Assembly: GCA_003485885.1 (NCBI GenBank)
Contig: DNHM01000464.1
Span: forward strand, 14,160 to 20,896
DNA from: Acidimicrobiaceae bacterium
GTDB lineage: Bacteria; Actinomycetota; Acidimicrobiia; Acidimicrobiales; UBA10347
Length of the DNA stretch: 6,737 nucleotides
Direction of reading: 5' to 3'
Shown here: in pieces, positions 5,386 through 6,737 of the stretch
How the letters are laid out: each line of letters opens with the position of its first letter
How positions within the stretch are numbered: position 1 is the first letter of the stretch
Made by a program: the position numbers and the translations under genes
Notes under the pieces: generated by a model
What the model was told of the DNA's origin: nothing
Databases searched by the model: none
The model's input: only the letters and a program-made list of their open reading frames with translations

Positions 5386-6737
5386 ATGAAGGTCGAACAT
5401 CTCGCAACGGTTGATCATGCCTTGCCGCCTAACGACGACCATCCATACCGCACCGGCGTGTGGCGACCCCAGGTCAATGAATACGACGCCTTTTACGAAC
5501 CCGGCGACGCTGATGTCATCGGCGAGATCCCTGCCGATCTGAATGGTGTCTATCTGCGCAACACCGAGACGGCCTTGTTCGAACCAATCAAGCGGTATCA
5601 CCCGTTCGACGGCGACGCTTTGATGCATTCGATCTCGTTCGAGAACGGCCACGCTCGTTATTCGAACCGGTTCATCCAGACCGAGGGTTTTCTTGCCGAA
5701 CAGCAGGCGAAACAGAGCTTGTGGGCAGGGATCACCGAACATCCATCGAATGCGATTGCCGACCATGGCTGGGGCGCTCGCACCATGATGAAGGACAACG
5801 CCAGCACCGATGTGGTGGTGCACGGTGGACGTGCCTACGCCAGCTTCTACCAGTGCGGCGAGTTATACGGGTTCGATCCTCGAACCATGGAATCGCAGGG
5901 CCAAGCCAACTGGAATGGCCGCTTTCCGGCCGAAGGCGTGTCTGCGCACTGCAAGGTCGACGAACACACCGGCGAGTTGTTGTTCTTCAACTACCACCAG
6001 CACGCGCCGTACATGCACTACGGCGTGGTCGATCGCTCTGGAACCGTGACCAACTATGTGGACATTCCGCTTCCTGGGCCTCGGCTTCCGCATGACATTG
6101 CCTTCACCGAGAACTACACCATCCTGAATGACCTGCCACTCGGTTGGGACGAACAGGCCTTGGCCGACGGCTGGTTCTCAAACAAGTTCTGGCGTGACCT
6201 TCCGAGTCGTTTCGCCATCATTCCTCGGCACGGCACCACTGCCGACATCCAGTGGTTCGAGGCCGACCCGACCTTCGTCTTGCATTGGGCCAACGCGTAC
6301 GAAGACGGCGACGAAATCGTGCTCGATGGCTACTTCCAGCACAACCCGACTGCCCGTGGCGTCGACCGGTCCACTGGTGTGCATAAGGGTTTCGAGACGC
6401 TCGATATGAACGTGCTCGAAGCGCGCGCTCATCGGTGGCGGTTCAATCTGGTCACTGGAGCTACGACCGAAGAATCGTTGACCGACCGTTGTGCCGAGTT
6501 CCCGATGGTGAATGGGCGTCATGCCGGACGCCACCACCGCTACATCTACGAAGCTCGATGCACGCACGGGTTGTTTGCATTCGACGCTCTCATCAAACGC
6601 GATGTCGATGCGGGCACCGAGACGCTGATCGAGTTTGATCCTGGCGTGTTCGTGAGCGAGACAGTGATGGCACCCCGTAATGGTTCTACGGCCGAAGACG
6701 ATGGCTACCTGGTCACGTTCACGAGCAATATGAATAC
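5386..6737 (+). CDS. Carotenoid oxygenase / lignostilbene dioxygenase-like (RPE65 family), C-terminus cut by right window edge
   Basis: The first 450 residues of a non-heme Fe(II) dioxygenase of the carotenoid cleavage family, which splits a C=C bond in carotenoids, apocarotenoids or stilbenes. It begins with PADLNGVYLRNTE (49-61) and YHPFDGDALMHSI (71-83), the equivalents of the usual P-x-L-x-G-x-Y-x-RN and H-x-FDGDGM blocks. Three of the four iron-binding histidines are visible: H188 (VSAHCKVD), H236 (LPHDIAFTENY) and H300 (FVLHWANAYE). Second-shell glutamates fit E371 (EFP) and E425 (SETVMAPR). The fourth His and roughly the last 40-50 residues are outside the window. The RNTE segment resembles lignostilbene-type enzymes; substrate class is unresolved. 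No signal peptide, so cytosolic or membrane-associated. ATG 5386 is the first start giving a normal N-terminus. It is preceded by a 95-base gap after the HD gene. No carotenoid synthesis gene is in view. Confidence 0.92.
   Translation, partial: MKVEHLATVDHALPPNDDHPYRTGVWRPQVNEYDAFYEPGDADVIGEIPADLNGVYLRNTETALFEPIKRYHPFDGDALMHSISFENGHARYSNRFIQTEGFLAEQQAKQSLWAGITEHPSNAIADHGWGARTMMKDNASTDVVVHGGRAYASFYQCGELYGFDPRTMESQGQANWNGRFPAEGVSAHCKVDEHTGELLFFNYHQHAPYMHYGVVDRSGTVTNYVDIPLPGPRLPHDIAFTENYTILNDLPLGWDEQALADGWFSNKFWRDLPSRFAIIPRHGTTADIQWFEADPTFVLHWANAYEDGDEIVLDGYFQHNPTARGVDRSTGVHKGFETLDMNVLEARAHRWRFNLVTGATTEESLTDRCAEFPMVNGRHAGRHHRYIYEARCTHGLFAFDALIKRDVDAGTETLIEFDPGVFVSETVMAPRNGSTAEDDGYLVTFTSNMN

Noticed and set aside
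5359..5823. 154-codon minus-strand open frame
   Set aside because: Antisense to the carotenoid oxygenase, whose motifs continue without a break through this stretch.

Overview
The window looks like ordinary chromosome from a moderately G+C-rich actinobacterium, most likely an Acidimicrobiia/Ilumatobacter-type lineage. The evidence is the WNDP-type ClpS, a DUF2017 gene immediately downstream of clpS, a heme A synthase with EFxNR in place of the usual ExxHR motif, frequent GTG starts and weak Shine-Dalgarno sequences. The exact lineage is an inference; there is no rRNA or other marker to fix it.

Layout. Bases 1-452 (minus strand) are the N-terminal half of a 6-phosphogluconate dehydrogenase that runs off the left edge. 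It diverges from a YbjJ-like major facilitator transporter (603-1766, plus). Both genes have a TANNNT hexamer ending seven bases before the start codon, which suggests leaderless mRNAs. Bases 1767-2097 hold no convincing gene, but they contain a 31-base interrupted palindrome. From 2098 to 4565 a tight plus-strand cluster runs heme A synthase (ctaA), the ClpS N-degron adaptor (clpS), a DUF2017 protein and an inositol-monophosphatase-family histidinol-phosphatase (hisN). ctaA/clpS and DUF2017/hisN overlap by a few bases, and clpS/DUF2017 are 26 bases apart. Directly after hisN there are two tandem REP-like palindromic units (4571-4620). These are followed by a stand-alone HD-superfamily phosphohydrolase (4646-5290) and a carotenoid oxygenase (5386 to the right edge, truncated).

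How the genes relate. The cluster does not form one pathway. ctaA supplies heme A for aa3-type cytochrome oxidase, clpS delivers N-degron substrates to a Clp protease, and hisN completes the histidinol step of histidine synthesis. Of these pairings, clpS-DUF2017 is the one most likely to matter functionally, because it recurs in actinobacteria and DUF2017 has no settled role. The terminal carotenoid oxygenase would cleave a carotenoid or stilbene-like substrate.

Novelty. I did not find a clear undescribed system such as a defence island, mobile element, CRISPR array or BGC. The most interesting non-coding signals are the two palindromic elements, which share an odd-length, single-base-centre design, and the symmetric leaderless-looking divergent promoters. 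The two edge genes (6-phosphogluconate dehydrogenase and carotenoid oxygenase) were read by direct translation because they lack a stop within the window.
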